This document shows positions 7,725-16,366 of a stretch of DNA of 63,356 bases, one piece after another. The stretch is from Pseudomonadota bacterium. GTDB lineage: Bacteria; Desulfobacterota; Desulfobacteria; Desulfobacterales; Desulfosarcinaceae. The DNA lies in NCBI GenBank assembly GCA_023435265.1, contig JAEYRZ010000208.1:1-63356 (forward strand), written 5' to 3'. Made by a program: the position numbers and the translations under genes. Every line of letters starts with the position of its first letter. Positions within the stretch are counted from its first letter, which is position 1. The notes beneath the pieces are model-generated. The model did not search any database. It saw only the letters and a list, made by a program, of their open reading frames with translations, and was not told where the DNA came from.

Positions 7725-10484
7725 ATGCTGGCCACCGAGACCATCGTTTTCGTCGCCCTGTGCTATATCGGACTCTTGTTCGGGGTCGCCTATTTCGGCG
7801 ACAAGCGTGCGGATGTCGGGCGCAGCATCGTAAACAGCCCCTTTGTTTATGCTCTTTCACTGGCCGTCTACTGCACCGCCTGGACCTTCTACGGCAGTGT
7901 CGGGCGTGCGGTCCGCTCGGGACCCGGTTTTCTGGCGATCTACATCGGTCCCACACTGGCGGCCGCTCTGGGCTGGCTCGTGCTGCGCAAAATCATGCGC
8001 ATCAGCCGCATCCACCGAATCACCAGCATTGCCGATTTCATCGCCTCCCGCTATGGCAAAAGCATTGTGCTGGGAGGCGTGGTCACCGTGATCGCCGTTC
8101 TGGGCATCATCCCCTATATTTCCCTGCAGCTCAAGGCGGTATCGACGAGCTTTTTGATCCTGGCCAGCCATCCTCAGGAATATCACCCCCAGCAACTGCG
8201 TGAAGTGGTTTTTTACCAGGATACCGCCCTGTACGTCGCCTTTATCCTGGCGGCTTTTGCCGTACTCTTCGGCACCCGCCGCCCGGAGGCGACCGAACGC
8301 CACGAGGGCCTCGTGGCAGCCATCGCGCTGGAATCGCTAATCAAATTGTTTGCTTTCCTGGCGGTGGGCCTTTTTGTGACCTATGGGCTGTATGGAGGCT
8401 TCAAGGACCTGTTTGCGCAGGTCCACAAGCATCCTCAGTTGGTTCCGCTCTTTTCCTTCGAATCATACGAGGGAACGTACACCGACTGGACGATGTACAC
8501 CCTTCTGAGCATGCTGGCCATTTTTTTATTGCCACGCCAGTTTCAGGTGACGGTGGTCGAGAATGTCCGCGAAAGCCACCTGCGCTACGCCCTCTGGCTT
8601 TTTCCGCTCTATTTGCTGGCCATCAATATCTTTGTCCTGCCGGTAGCCTGCGCAGGGCTCCTCGAATTCAGCGGGCGCGGCATCGATGCCGACACCTTCG
8701 TCCTGCTCCTGCCGCTGGCCAACGATCAGAAACTGATCACACTGCTGGTGTTCATCGGCGGCTTCTCCGCGGCCACCGGCATGATCATCGTGGAGACCAT
8801 CGCCCTGTCCACGATGATCTGCAACAACCTGGTCATGCCGGTGCTGCTGCAGGTTCCCTCCCTGAACCTCGCCCGCCGCAGCGACCTGGGGAAATGGCTG
8901 ATGGCCATCCGTCACGGCGCCATCATCATTACCATTCTGCTGGGCTACATCTATCTGCACGCAACCGCCGGCTTCGATACCCTGGTTTCGATCGGGCTGA
9001 TCTCCTTTGCGGCCGTAGCCCAGTTCGCACCCGCCGTGCTGGGCGGCATCTTCTGGAAGGGCGGCACCCAAAAAGGTGTTTTATGGGGCCTGGCAGCGGG
9101 GTTCGCAATCTGGTTTTACACCCTGCCGCTGCCCTCGATGGCCGAAGCCGGCCTGCTGCCGGGCCGCTTCATCGTCGAGGGGCCCTTCGCCTTGCGTTGG
9201 CTCAAGCCTTACTCGCTGTTCGGCCTGACCGGCTTCGATCATGTCTCGCATGCGGTTTTCTGGTCCCTGCTGGCAAATACCGCCCTTTTCATCGGCGTAT
9301 CGCTCTTCAGCCGGCCCTCGGTGCTGGAACACACGCAGGCCGCCATGTTCGTCGACGTTTTCCGTATCTCACAGGAAACCGGCGCATCGCTTGCCTGGCG
9401 GGGCACCGCCCTGGTTCCCGATTTGACCCTGCTGCTGGAGCGCTTTCTAGGCAAGGAACGCACGGCCGAAGCCTTGTCGCTCTATTCGGCCGTCCATCCG
9501 GACCGGCAGCGTTCACCCAATGCCGATCCCGGTCTGGTGACGCATGTGGAGAAACTACTGGCCGGAGCCATCGGTTCTGCATCGGCGCGAGTCATGGTGG
9601 CTTCGGTGGTCAAGGAGGAGCCGCTGGGTATTCAGGAAGTTATGCACATCCTGGATGAAACCCGGCAGGTGATCGTATACAGCCATCAGTTGGAAAAAGC
9701 CACGGCCGAGCTCAAGGCTGCCAACGAGCGGCTCAAGGAGGTGGACCGCCTCAAGGACGAGTTTATCTCCACCGTCTCGCACGAACTGCGCACACCATTG
9801 ACGGCCATTCAATCACTGGCCGAGATCCTGCGCGATTATCCGGAAACCGACCCCGAGGAGCGCGGTAACTTCCTCAATATCATGATCAATGAAATTCGGC
9901 GACTGTCACGACTGATCAACCAGGTGCTCGATTTTCAAAAAATCGAATCCGGCAAAATGGTATGGCAGATCGGCCCGGTGGACATGCTGCGCCTGGTCGA
10001 GGACGCCGCCGCCGCAACCCGTCATCTTGCGGCAAATAAGAAAATCGAGCTGAGGGTGACGCTCCCGGCCCATGCCCCGCTGATTACAGCGGATCGCGAT
10101 CAGCTGATGCAGGCCATGGTCAACCTGATCTCAAACGCGGTGAAGTTCTGTGATGCTCCGGCCGGCCGTATCGATATCGGCGTCGGGGTGCATTCGAGCC
10201 ATCTGGAGATCAGGGTGTGCGACAACGGCATCGGCATCCGCCCCGAGGACCAATCCGTGATTTTCGAGCAATTCCGTCAGGTCGTATATCCTGGACGCGG
10301 CCGGCCGCAGGGCAGCGGACTGGGTCTGGCGATCACCAAGCGCATCATCGACTACCACGGCGGTCAGATCGCGGTCGAGAGCGAACCAGGCAAGGGCGCC
10401 ACCTTCAAAGTCATCCTGCCGATGACGCACGAGTTCTCAGCCGAAGCAGATCTCGACGCCGAACATCACTCCAGAGCCACATAG
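7725..10484 (+). CDS. Sodium/solute symporter-histidine kinase fusion (CbrA-like)
   Basis: About the first 520 residues form a multi-pass SSS/SLC5-type membrane domain (YCTAWTFYGSVG, ITSIADFIASRYGKS). A soluble STAC-like linker follows (about 560-650), then a histidine kinase: H-box STVSHELRTPLTAIQSL near residue 687, N-box MQAMVNLISNAVKF, G1 VCDNGIGIRPED, F box and G2 GSGLGLAITKRI. This is the CbrA-type architecture in which a transporter-like domain is linked to signalling. No DNA-binding or receiver domain is present. ATG 7725 is preferred over GTG 7722 because GGAG at 7716-7719 fits it better. Its 3' end overlaps the convergent flavoprotein gene by 19 bp. Confidence 0.92.
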   Translation: MLATETIVFVALCYIGLLFGVAYFGDKRADVGRSIVNSPFVYALSLAVYCTAWTFYGSVGRAVRSGPGFLAIYIGPTLAAALGWLVLRKIMRISRIHRITSIADFIASRYGKSIVLGGVVTVIAVLGIIPYISLQLKAVSTSFLILASHPQEYHPQQLREVVFYQDTALYVAFILAAFAVLFGTRRPEATERHEGLVAAIALESLIKLFAFLAVGLFVTYGLYGGFKDLFAQVHKHPQLVPLFSFESYEGTYTDWTMYTLLSMLAIFLLPRQFQVTVVENVRESHLRYALWLFPLYLLAINIFVLPVACAGLLEFSGRGIDADTFVLLLPLANDQKLITLLVFIGGFSAATGMIIVETIALSTMICNNLVMPVLLQVPSLNLARRSDLGKWLMAIRHGAIIITILLGYIYLHATAGFDTLVSIGLISFAAVAQFAPAVLGGIFWKGGTQKGVLWGLAAGFAIWFYTLPLPSMAEAGLLPGRFIVEGPFALRWLKPYSLFGLTGFDHVSHAVFWSLLANTALFIGVSLFSRPSVLEHTQAAMFVDVFRISQETGASLAWRGTALVPDLTLLLERFLGKERTAEALSLYSAVHPDRQRSPNADPGLVTHVEKLLAGAIGSASARVMVASVVKEEPLGIQEVMHILDETRQVIVYSHQLEKATAELKAANERLKEVDRLKDEFISTVSHELRTPLTAIQSLAEILRDYPETDPEERGNFLNIMINEIRRLSRLINQVLDFQKIESGKMVWQIGPVDMLRLVEDAAAATRHLAANKKIELRVTLPAHAPLITADRDQLMQAMVNLISNAVKFCDAPAGRIDIGVGVHSSHLEIRVCDNGIGIRPEDQSVIFEQFRQVVYPGRGRPQGSGLGLAITKRIIDYHGGQIAVESEPGKGATFKVILPMTHEFSAEADLDAEHHSRAT

Positions 10485-11980
10485 CCTTCATCGGGATGCC
10501 AGCGCCGGATCTGCAGAAGGTCCGGGAACGCCTGGGGCTTGTAAAGCGATTTGCCCTCCAGCATGCGCAGGCATTCCTGAATGCCCTCCGACATCGTGGG
10601 ATGAGGGTACATCGACTTCAGCAGAACAGCGGGGCTGATATTCTGATCGATCAAAAGCGCGATGGACATGATCGTATTGGAGACTTGCGGGCCGGCCGCG
10701 CGCATGCCCAGGATTTTGCGGTCCTCGTCGTCACTGATGATGATTTTGACAAAACCGCTGGTCGAGCGCATGGCGATGGCGCGCGTCAGCAGGGCATTGG
10801 CATACCGGGCCACGCGATAGGGGATCCTGCGCTTCTGGCAGGCCTTTTCGTTCAGCCCCACCGCGGCCACGGCCGGGTAAAAAAACATGACGGTGGACAT
10901 ATTGGGGAAGTTCAAGGGCAGATGCGGGAGATTGAACATCTGCTTGACCGCATGGCGGCTCTCCCGGACCGCCATGTTCACCAGCGCCGGCCGGTGGGTG
11001 ACATCGCCGGCCGCAAAAATACGGCCCTGCACGCAACCATTTTCGTCGCAATCCAGGTAACCCCGGGCATCGGTGGTCAACCCGACGGCCCCGAGATTCA
11101 ACCGTTTCAGGTTTGGCTCGCGGCCGATGGAGATCAGTACGGTATCGACCTCGACCACCGAGGCATGACCGTCCGCGAAATCCAGAACGACTTCGAGATG
11201 CTCGCGGCGCTTGATCACCTGGCGGAGCTGGGTCGAATGAAAAATCTTGACGCCGTTCATTTCGAGATTGCGGCTCACCAGGTTTCCGATATCGTCATCC
11301 TCGTAAGGAATGACCCGTTCCTGGTGATCGACCAGGAACACCTGGGTTTGGCCGAAATTGGAAAATATGGTGGCATACTCGCAACCGGTCACGCCCGCGC
11401 CGATGATCATCAAGCGGCGGGGGAAGCGCTTGAGTTCGAGCACGCCGTCCGAATCCAGGATGCGTTCCTGGTCGACGGTCACGTGACCGAAGTGACGCGG
11501 TTTGGAGCCTGTGACGATCAGGATGTTGTCGGCCGCAACGTCGCACCGTCCCCCTTCGGCGAGATCGACCCCTACATGGTGAGGATCACTGAAACGTCCC
11601 CAACCCTGCAGGTAGGTGATGCCGCCGGCTCCCTTCCAGTACCCGTGGGCAAAGGTCTCGAGTTGAGAGCGCATCTGGTACTGCTTCTCTTTGACCGCCC
11701 GAATCACCGTTTCGCGCACAGCCCGATAATCGACAGTAAGATCGGTACAGGCGTAGCCGCGATCGCGCTTGGCCGCGACGGCGTAATCCTTGGCCAGTTC
11801 CCACATCGTTTTTGATGCCAGTGCGCCCCACTTGACACCGGTGCCGCCGATTTCATCGCCCTCGACAAGACAGACATTGCGGCCGGCATCCACGGCGCGC
11901 ATGGCACCGGCGAAACCACCGGGGCCCGCTCCGATGATGCACAGATCGAACTTATCAGGTGCTGCGGCTTTTGTTGTCAT
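10466..11980 (-). CDS. Dihydrolipoamide-dehydrogenase-like FAD/NAD oxidoreductase lacking the redox cysteines
   Basis: This 504-residue flavoprotein has the class I pyridine-nucleotide disulfide oxidoreductase layout: FAD-binding CIIGAGPGGFAGAMRA, NAD-binding GAGVTGCEYATIFSNFG, FAD-binding IFAAGDVTHRP, and a C-terminal dimerisation domain with HPTMSEG. The active-site segment reads GGTGVKWGALASK, so the two cysteines of the usual GGTCLNVGCIPSK motif are Gly48 and Ala53. It therefore cannot form the redox disulfide; soluble transhydrogenase (SthA) is the nearest known analogue in lacking part of this motif. The ATG at 11980 follows GAGGAGAG; an upstream in-frame start at 12058 lacks this. It is divergent from the TetR gene. 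Confidence 0.85.
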   Translation of the reverse strand: MTTKAAAPDKFDLCIIGAGPGGFAGAMRAVDAGRNVCLVEGDEIGGTGVKWGALASKTMWELAKDYAVAAKRDRGYACTDLTVDYRAVRETVIRAVKEKQYQMRSQLETFAHGYWKGAGGITYLQGWGRFSDPHHVGVDLAEGGRCDVAADNILIVTGSKPRHFGHVTVDQERILDSDGVLELKRFPRRLMIIGAGVTGCEYATIFSNFGQTQVFLVDHQERVIPYEDDDIGNLVSRNLEMNGVKIFHSTQLRQVIKRREHLEVVLDFADGHASVVEVDTVLISIGREPNLKRLNLGAVGLTTDARGYLDCDENGCVQGRIFAAGDVTHRPALVNMAVRESRHAVKQMFNLPHLPLNFPNMSTVMFFYPAVAAVGLNEKACQKRRIPYRVARYANALLTRAIAMRSTSGFVKIIISDDEDRKILGMRAAGPQVSNTIMSIALLIDQNISPAVLLKSMYPHPTMSEGIQECLRMLEGKSLYKPQAFPDLLQIRRWHPDEGYVALE

Positions 11981-12106
11981 CTCTCTCCTCGTTTCACCTG
12001 CGCGGTATCGGCCTGTATGTTCCGAGGAAATTAGGCAGTATTTTCGATTCCACAACAACGCCCCGCAGCGTACAGCGGAATTTCATTGCAGCGGATTGAA
12101 AGGCGC

Positions 12107-12135
12107 TTGACAAATACGAACGTTCGTACTATTTT
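12107..12135 (+). promoter_or_regulatory. TetR promoter with palindromic operator in the spacer
   Basis: TTGACA (12107-12112) and TATTTT (12130-12135) are 17 bp apart. The spacer contains the perfect 14-bp palindrome TACGAACGTTCGTA (12115-12128). An operator between -35 and -10 would block RNA polymerase, so autorepression by the adjacent TetR protein is the simplest reading. The core palindrome recurs at 12792-12803. Confidence 0.75.
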
Positions 12136-12140
12136 CGGTC

Positions 12141-12752
12141 ATGAGCAAAGGTGCCGACACGAAGACCGCCATTCTGGAGCGCGGGTTGGAAATGGCCAGC
12201 CTCGTGGGTCTCGAGAACGTGACCATCGGCAGCCTTGCAAAAGCCGCCGGCATGTCGAAAAGCGGTCTTTTCGCTCATTTCCAATCCAAGGAGAACCTGC
12301 AAATCGATATCCTGGCCTATGCCGGAGAGCTGTTTTCGCAAGGCGTCATCGTTCCGGCGCTCAAAACGCCGCCCGGTATTCCGCGCATCAAGACACTGGC
12401 CGAAAACTGGGTCAAGTGGAACATGGATCTTACCGGCGGATGTATTTTTGTTACAGCCAGTTCTGACTTCAAAGACCGCCCCGGCAAAGTTCGCGATTTT
12501 CTCATCTTTCAACAGGAACAGTGGCTGGACTGCCTGGTGCGCCTTGCCCGCTCGGCCATCAAAGCCGGTGACTTCAGGGCCGATATCGATTGTGAACAAT
12601 TCGCCTTCGAACTCTACTCCCTATTGCTCGGATTCCACCTCTACCACAAGTTGCTGGCCAGCCCGGAAATCAAAACCCGCCAGGAGCAGTCGCTCGAGAA
12701 GCTGTTGTCCGATTATCAGGCGGCCCCGTCAACAGCTCAATTAGAGGCCTAA
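12141..12752 (+). CDS. TetR/AcrR family transcriptional regulator
   Basis: This 203-residue protein has a TetR N-terminal helix-turn-helix: KTAILERGLEMASLVGLENVTIGSLAKAAGMSKSGLFAHF-type sequence over residues 8-48, with the conserved GMSKSGLFAHF recognition helix. The C-terminal ligand domain (about 80-195) resembles the TetR_C_33/YcdC-like group with the TGGCIFVTASSDF segment. It probably represses its own promoter and the small gene at 12825, because both carry the same ACGAACGTTCGT palindrome. It may also influence the divergent flavoprotein gene. Effector unknown. Confidence 0.92.
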   Translation: MSKGADTKTAILERGLEMASLVGLENVTIGSLAKAAGMSKSGLFAHFQSKENLQIDILAYAGELFSQGVIVPALKTPPGIPRIKTLAENWVKWNMDLTGGCIFVTASSDFKDRPGKVRDFLIFQQEQWLDCLVRLARSAIKAGDFRADIDCEQFAFELYSLLLGFHLYHKLLASPEIKTRQEQSLEKLLSDYQAAPSTAQLEA

Positions 12753-12791
12753 AAATGATGAGGAGTTTATTATCTGCCGCCATTTAATAGC

Positions 12792-12803
12792 ACGAACGTT
12801 CGT
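12792..12803. promoter_or_regulatory. Second copy of the TetR-type palindromic operator
   Basis: ACGAACGTTCGT is a perfect 12-bp palindrome identical to the core of the site in the TetR promoter. A possible -10 (TATATT at 12808-12813) and a strong ribosome-binding site (GGAGGA at 12815-12820) follow, so the operator is placed to control the small gene at 12825. Confidence 0.7.
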
Positions 12804-12824
12804 ACCTTATATTCGGAGGATACA

Positions 12825-13025
12825 ATGGACAACAACGAACAGATTATCGAACAATACCGTGTCGGTGACGGCGAAGTGCAACTCTACCTCTTTCTGGCCC
12901 ATCCCATCCTGAGGCACCGTTTTATCGAGATCTCCGCGATGCATCCCCGCCCACCGCAGGAGCATCGCCGTGCACGGCCGCTGCGGCGCTGGATGGAACA
13001 GCTTGGCCATTATTTTGCAATCTGA
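12825..13025 (+). CDS. Small protein of unknown function under TetR-type operator
   Basis: The 66-residue reading frame starts at an ATG 4 bases after a GGAGGA ribosome-binding site and follows the second TetR palindrome by about 20 bp. The first half (MDNNEQIIEQYRVGDGEVQL) is acidic and helical; the second half is rich in Arg, His and Pro and ends in a hydrophobic tail. I do not recognise the family. The change in composition could mean a truncated or frameshifted gene. The translation signals and operator are the main support for it being real. Confidence 0.55.
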   Translation: MDNNEQIIEQYRVGDGEVQLYLFLAHPILRHRFIEISAMHPRPPQEHRRARPLRRWMEQLGHYFAI

Positions 13026-13283
13026 GGCCTTATACGGAAATTCGTTTCCTGCCATGAGAAATGCAATTCTCAACAAAGAGACCGATCTGATGAACCGCAT
13101 TGACCGGCCCGGAACGGCCGATTGAATAAATCGTTATGATCCCAGATAGTTATATACGAATAGGGTTCGTCCTTGATATTTAAAGGGATTGGCATTAGAA
13201 ATGCTCTTTTTAGAATTCCGATGCATACCAGAGCCGAGTTGCTGATCTTTTCACCGCAGAGATGGGAACGAGAGGAAATCGGA

Positions 13284-13454
13284 ATGTTCGATCAGGGCGC
13301 AATCGTCACCTACAAGGATTTCGGTATGAAGCTGGCGGGGTACTGTGGGATCGTTGAAGGCATCGTGAAGGAACAGCCTGATCACGTATGGGTCCGCTGG
13401 GTCGGAGAAAGCGCGCAAAAAAAAGAGTCCATGGCCGAACTGGAGATTCTGTAA
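13284..13454 (+). CDS. Small hypothetical protein, SH3/KOW-like strand pattern
   Basis: A 56-residue protein starting at the ATG at 13284, preceded by GAGAGGAA. An in-frame TTG at 13173 would add 37 residues but has no ribosome-binding site. The sequence alternates short beta-like stretches (GAIVTYKDFGMKLAGYCGIV, HVWVRW), suggesting a small barrel of SH3 or KOW type. No function is recognised. The 258 bp upstream of it hold no clear gene. Confidence 0.5.
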   Translation: MFDQGAIVTYKDFGMKLAGYCGIVEGIVKEQPDHVWVRWVGESAQKKESMAELEIL

Positions 13455-13769
13455 TCTACTGCCGAACGCATACGCGGATCCGGAATATCTTCTCCCGGTT
13501 TTGAAGCCGGCAGCCGGTCCTGCCGACCTGCTGAAACACCCGCAGCCAATTGTCTTGTCGCCATCTTCCCTCGTTCACGACTGGTCGCCCATCCCCGTCG
13601 CGATCGCTTCTGCTGCCTTTATCGGCAAAGCGTACGCCGACGCTCGCCTGACCCGGATGCGCGCCGGGCAGCGTGGTTCAGAGCACTCCAAAGCAGGCCG
13701 CAAATGACCGTTGATGGAAGATTCGACGTTTGTCCATCCTGAAAGCGCCAGATCCTGATCAAATCGGTC
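13455..13769. other. Intergenic region without a supported gene
   Basis: This 315-bp stretch between two small convergent genes contains a 68-codon open frame (13501-13707) with no ribosome-binding site and no recognisable protein character. I see no repeat, tRNA or strong terminator. Confidence 0.5.
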
Positions 13770-13949
13770 CTAAAGCTTCTTCTTGAGCTCCGTCAGCCGG
13801 CCTGCGGCCGCTTGGCGTACCCGTTCCGACTGGTCTTTTTCGGAAATCTGCTTGAGCAGGTTGGGATCCTTGATTTTCGTGATCGCCTTGCTGCGGACCT
13901 CGGGATTGGAATGCTGCCAACGCGGCAAGAAAAGATCTTGAAACTTCAT
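13770..13949 (-). CDS. Small HEAT-repeat-like protein
   Basis: This 59-residue protein begins at the ATG at 13949, directly preceded by AAAGGAGG with good spacing; an upstream in-frame start at 13997 is less likely. The sequence WQHSNPEVRSKAITKI, followed by ISEKDQSERVRQAAAGRL, reads as one to two HEAT-like helical repeats. Such repeats mediate protein contacts. The role is unknown; it stands alone between unrelated genes. The 264 bp between it and the TRAP permease stop contain no supported gene. Confidence 0.7.
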   Translation of the reverse strand: MKFQDLFLPRWQHSNPEVRSKAITKIKDPNLLKQISEKDQSERVRQAAAGRLTELKKKL

Positions 13950-14213
13950 GGCGCCTCCTTTCGCGTCCTGAAAGAGGCGGGCCGTGAATGAAACCATATC
14001 GGTGTTAACGAACGGGTCGACCCGGGTTTGCTTGGACTCCCCGGGCCGCGGGGAAACCGCTGCGCGTGCAATGCGGGCATTGCACAGTGTGATCGATTAT
14101 AGCCCGCCGGGTGATGTTGACATACTCTATTCGTAACCAGGCACGGCGTTGTTGTAAAGGCGAAATCGAACCGGCCCTTGGAAAAAGTAGTCCCTCAATC
14201 CTGTCGGGCTTGA

Positions 14214-16310
14214 TCACACGGGACTCGGCGAGGGCCGTCCGTCCTTCAGGCGCAGGCGCTGAAGCAGATACATCCCGCCGAACATCGCGAGCCCGATGGT
14301 TTTGATGATTTCGGGATTGCCGATCCCCGTCATCTCTGCCACCCAGAACGGCCGGAAGATAATAAAGACGATCCCAAGAAAAACGATCGTTTCCCACCAG
14401 CGATTGCGCACGATGAAAAACCCCTGCGTGGCGCAGGCGAAGGCGAACATGGCGATGACGCCTGTGAAAAAAACCCAGGCGGCCAGCAGCCACGAATCGA
14501 CGCCGATCAGCAGCAGGCGCGTGTTGAAAATGAACATGAACGGCAGAATGGCCGTGCGGGCGTCATAGATGAACCCCTGGATTCCGGTGGGCACCGGCGG
14601 GCTCTTGGCGATGGCCGAGGCGGCGAAGGCGGCCAGCCCCACCGGCGGAGTGTCGTCCGCCAGGATGCCGAAAAAGAAGACGAACAAATGGGCCGCGATC
14701 AGCGGCACCTCAAGGCCCATGTCCGGCGCCAGGCTGACGATCACCGGCGCCGTGAGGGCGGCCATCACGATGTAGTTGGCCGTGGTGGGCAGCCCCATGC
14801 CGAGCAGCAGGCAGGCTGCGGCGGTGATGATCAGAAGCAGCACCAGGTTGCCGCCGGCCAGGATGGTCACCACCTCGGTGATCAGGCCGCCCAGGCCCAT
14901 GGTCACCACGCCCACGATGATGCCGGCCGCGGCCACTGCCACGCCGATGCCCATCATGTTGCGTCCGCCGGCCACGAAGGCGTCTCCGATGACATACAGG
15001 CTGTGCTTCAAGGCCTGAAGGAAACTCTTCTTCTGTTTATAGGCCAGGATCTGGTCGCGCACCAGAAGCAGCGCCATGAGCACCAGCAAGCCGTTGAACG
15101 CCGCCAGTTCGGGGCTGTGGCGCAGCACGATCAGTTCCCAGACGATCATGGTGAGCGGCAGCAAAAAGTGAATCCCGGATAGCAGGGTCGGCCAGAAGAG
15201 CGGCAGCTGAGCCCGCGGAATGCCTTTCAGCCCCAGCTTGCCGGCTTCCAGGTGGACGATATAGAAGAGTGCGAAATAGCTGATCACCGCGGGCACGAAG
15301 GCCGCCTTGACCACCTCGATGTAAGGCACATTGCAGTATTCGGCGATGATGAAGGCGGCGGCGCCCATGATGGGCGGCATGAGCTGCCCGTTGGTCGAGG
15401 CGGCCACCTCCACGGCGGCGGCCTTGGTGGCGGGATAGCCGGCCGATTTCATCAAGGGAATGGTGAACGTGCCGGTGGTCACCACGTTGGCCACCGAAGA
15501 GCCCGAAACCAGTCCGGTCAGGCCCGACGCCACGACCGCCGCCTTGGCCGGCCCGCCCTTGAACGAGCCCAGCACGCTGAAGGCCAGCCGTACGAAATAT
15601 TCTCCGCCGCCGGCCTTGTCCATCATGGCGCCGAACAGCACATACATGAAGACGATGGTGGACGACACATCCAGGGGGATTCCGTAGAGGCCTTCGGTGG
15701 ACATGGTCTCCTGCCCGATGAAGCGGGCCAGCGAGGTCCCCTTGAAGGCGATCACGTCGGGCATGTACGGCCCCAGGAAACTGTAGACGATGAAAAGGGC
15801 GGCCAATACGGCCAGTGCCGGACCCAGCGAGCGGCGCGCCGCCTCCAGCACCAGGACGATCAGGACGATGCCGAACACCAGGTCGCGGGTGATCGGCGAT
15901 CCCTGGCGGTTGGCCAGCCCTTCGTAATCAATCACGATATAAAGCGCGCTGATGGCACCGGCGACGGCCAGCAGAATATCGAACGCGTTGAAGCGCTGCC
16001 GGTTGTTCAAAAACCGCCAGAAGCCGCGGAAGCGTTCTTTGCGAAACGCCGGATAACTCAAATAGACCAGAACGATGGCAAAGGCCAGATGAATGGACCG
16101 GATATAAACCGTCTCCAGCAGGATGAACTTGGGCAACAGAAACTGGAAAAAGGACCAGGCAAAGGCGATCACGGGAATCACCCATTTTTGCCAGCCGCCG
16201 GGATTGCGCACACCGGTTTCGGCTTCCGCAATGATGCGTTCGGCCTCCTGACGTCCGGCATCCAGTTCCGGGTCGCTCACCTTCATATCGGGATTGGTCT
16301 TTTGTGTCAT
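14214..16310 (-). CDS. TAXI-type TRAP transporter fused permease (DctQ-DctM fusion)
   Basis: A 698-residue membrane protein in which the small and large TRAP permease subunits are fused, as in TAXI systems. Signature stretches are TGLVSGSSVANVVTTGTFTI and AASTNGQLMPPIMGAAAFII near residues 260-310 and LLGMGLPTTANYIVMAALTAP near residue 500. I chose the ATG at 16310; a TTG four codons upstream is possible. It lies 56 bp after its binding-protein gene and closes the RpiR - synthetase - hydratase - TAXI operon. It would import an organic acid with sodium; substrate unknown. Confidence 0.93.
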   Translation of the reverse strand: MTQKTNPDMKVSDPELDAGRQEAERIIAEAETGVRNPGGWQKWVIPVIAFAWSFFQFLLPKFILLETVYIRSIHLAFAIVLVYLSYPAFRKERFRGFWRFLNNRQRFNAFDILLAVAGAISALYIVIDYEGLANRQGSPITRDLVFGIVLIVLVLEAARRSLGPALAVLAALFIVYSFLGPYMPDVIAFKGTSLARFIGQETMSTEGLYGIPLDVSSTIVFMYVLFGAMMDKAGGGEYFVRLAFSVLGSFKGGPAKAAVVASGLTGLVSGSSVANVVTTGTFTIPLMKSAGYPATKAAAVEVAASTNGQLMPPIMGAAAFIIAEYCNVPYIEVVKAAFVPAVISYFALFYIVHLEAGKLGLKGIPRAQLPLFWPTLLSGIHFLLPLTMIVWELIVLRHSPELAAFNGLLVLMALLLVRDQILAYKQKKSFLQALKHSLYVIGDAFVAGGRNMMGIGVAVAAAGIIVGVVTMGLGGLITEVVTILAGGNLVLLLIITAAACLLLGMGLPTTANYIVMAALTAPVIVSLAPDMGLEVPLIAAHLFVFFFGILADDTPPVGLAAFAASAIAKSPPVPTGIQGFIYDARTAILPFMFIFNTRLLLIGVDSWLLAAWVFFTGVIAMFAFACATQGFFIVRNRWWETIVFLGIVFIIFRPFWVAEMTGIGNPEIIKTIGLAMFGGMYLLQRLRLKDGRPSPSPV

Positions 16311-16366
16311 CGGCGCTCGCAAGCCTGCCGGCGTGCATGATCACCGGCAGGCGGTTGGGGTTGCAG

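Noticed and set aside
12807..13100. 97-codon minus-strand frame covering the small TetR-controlled gene
   Set aside because: It lacks a ribosome-binding site, whereas the plus-strand frame has GGAGGA and an operator in front.
13501..13707. 68-codon frame in the gap
   Set aside because: No ribosome-binding site, no recognisable protein pattern, Arg/Ala-rich like shadow frames.
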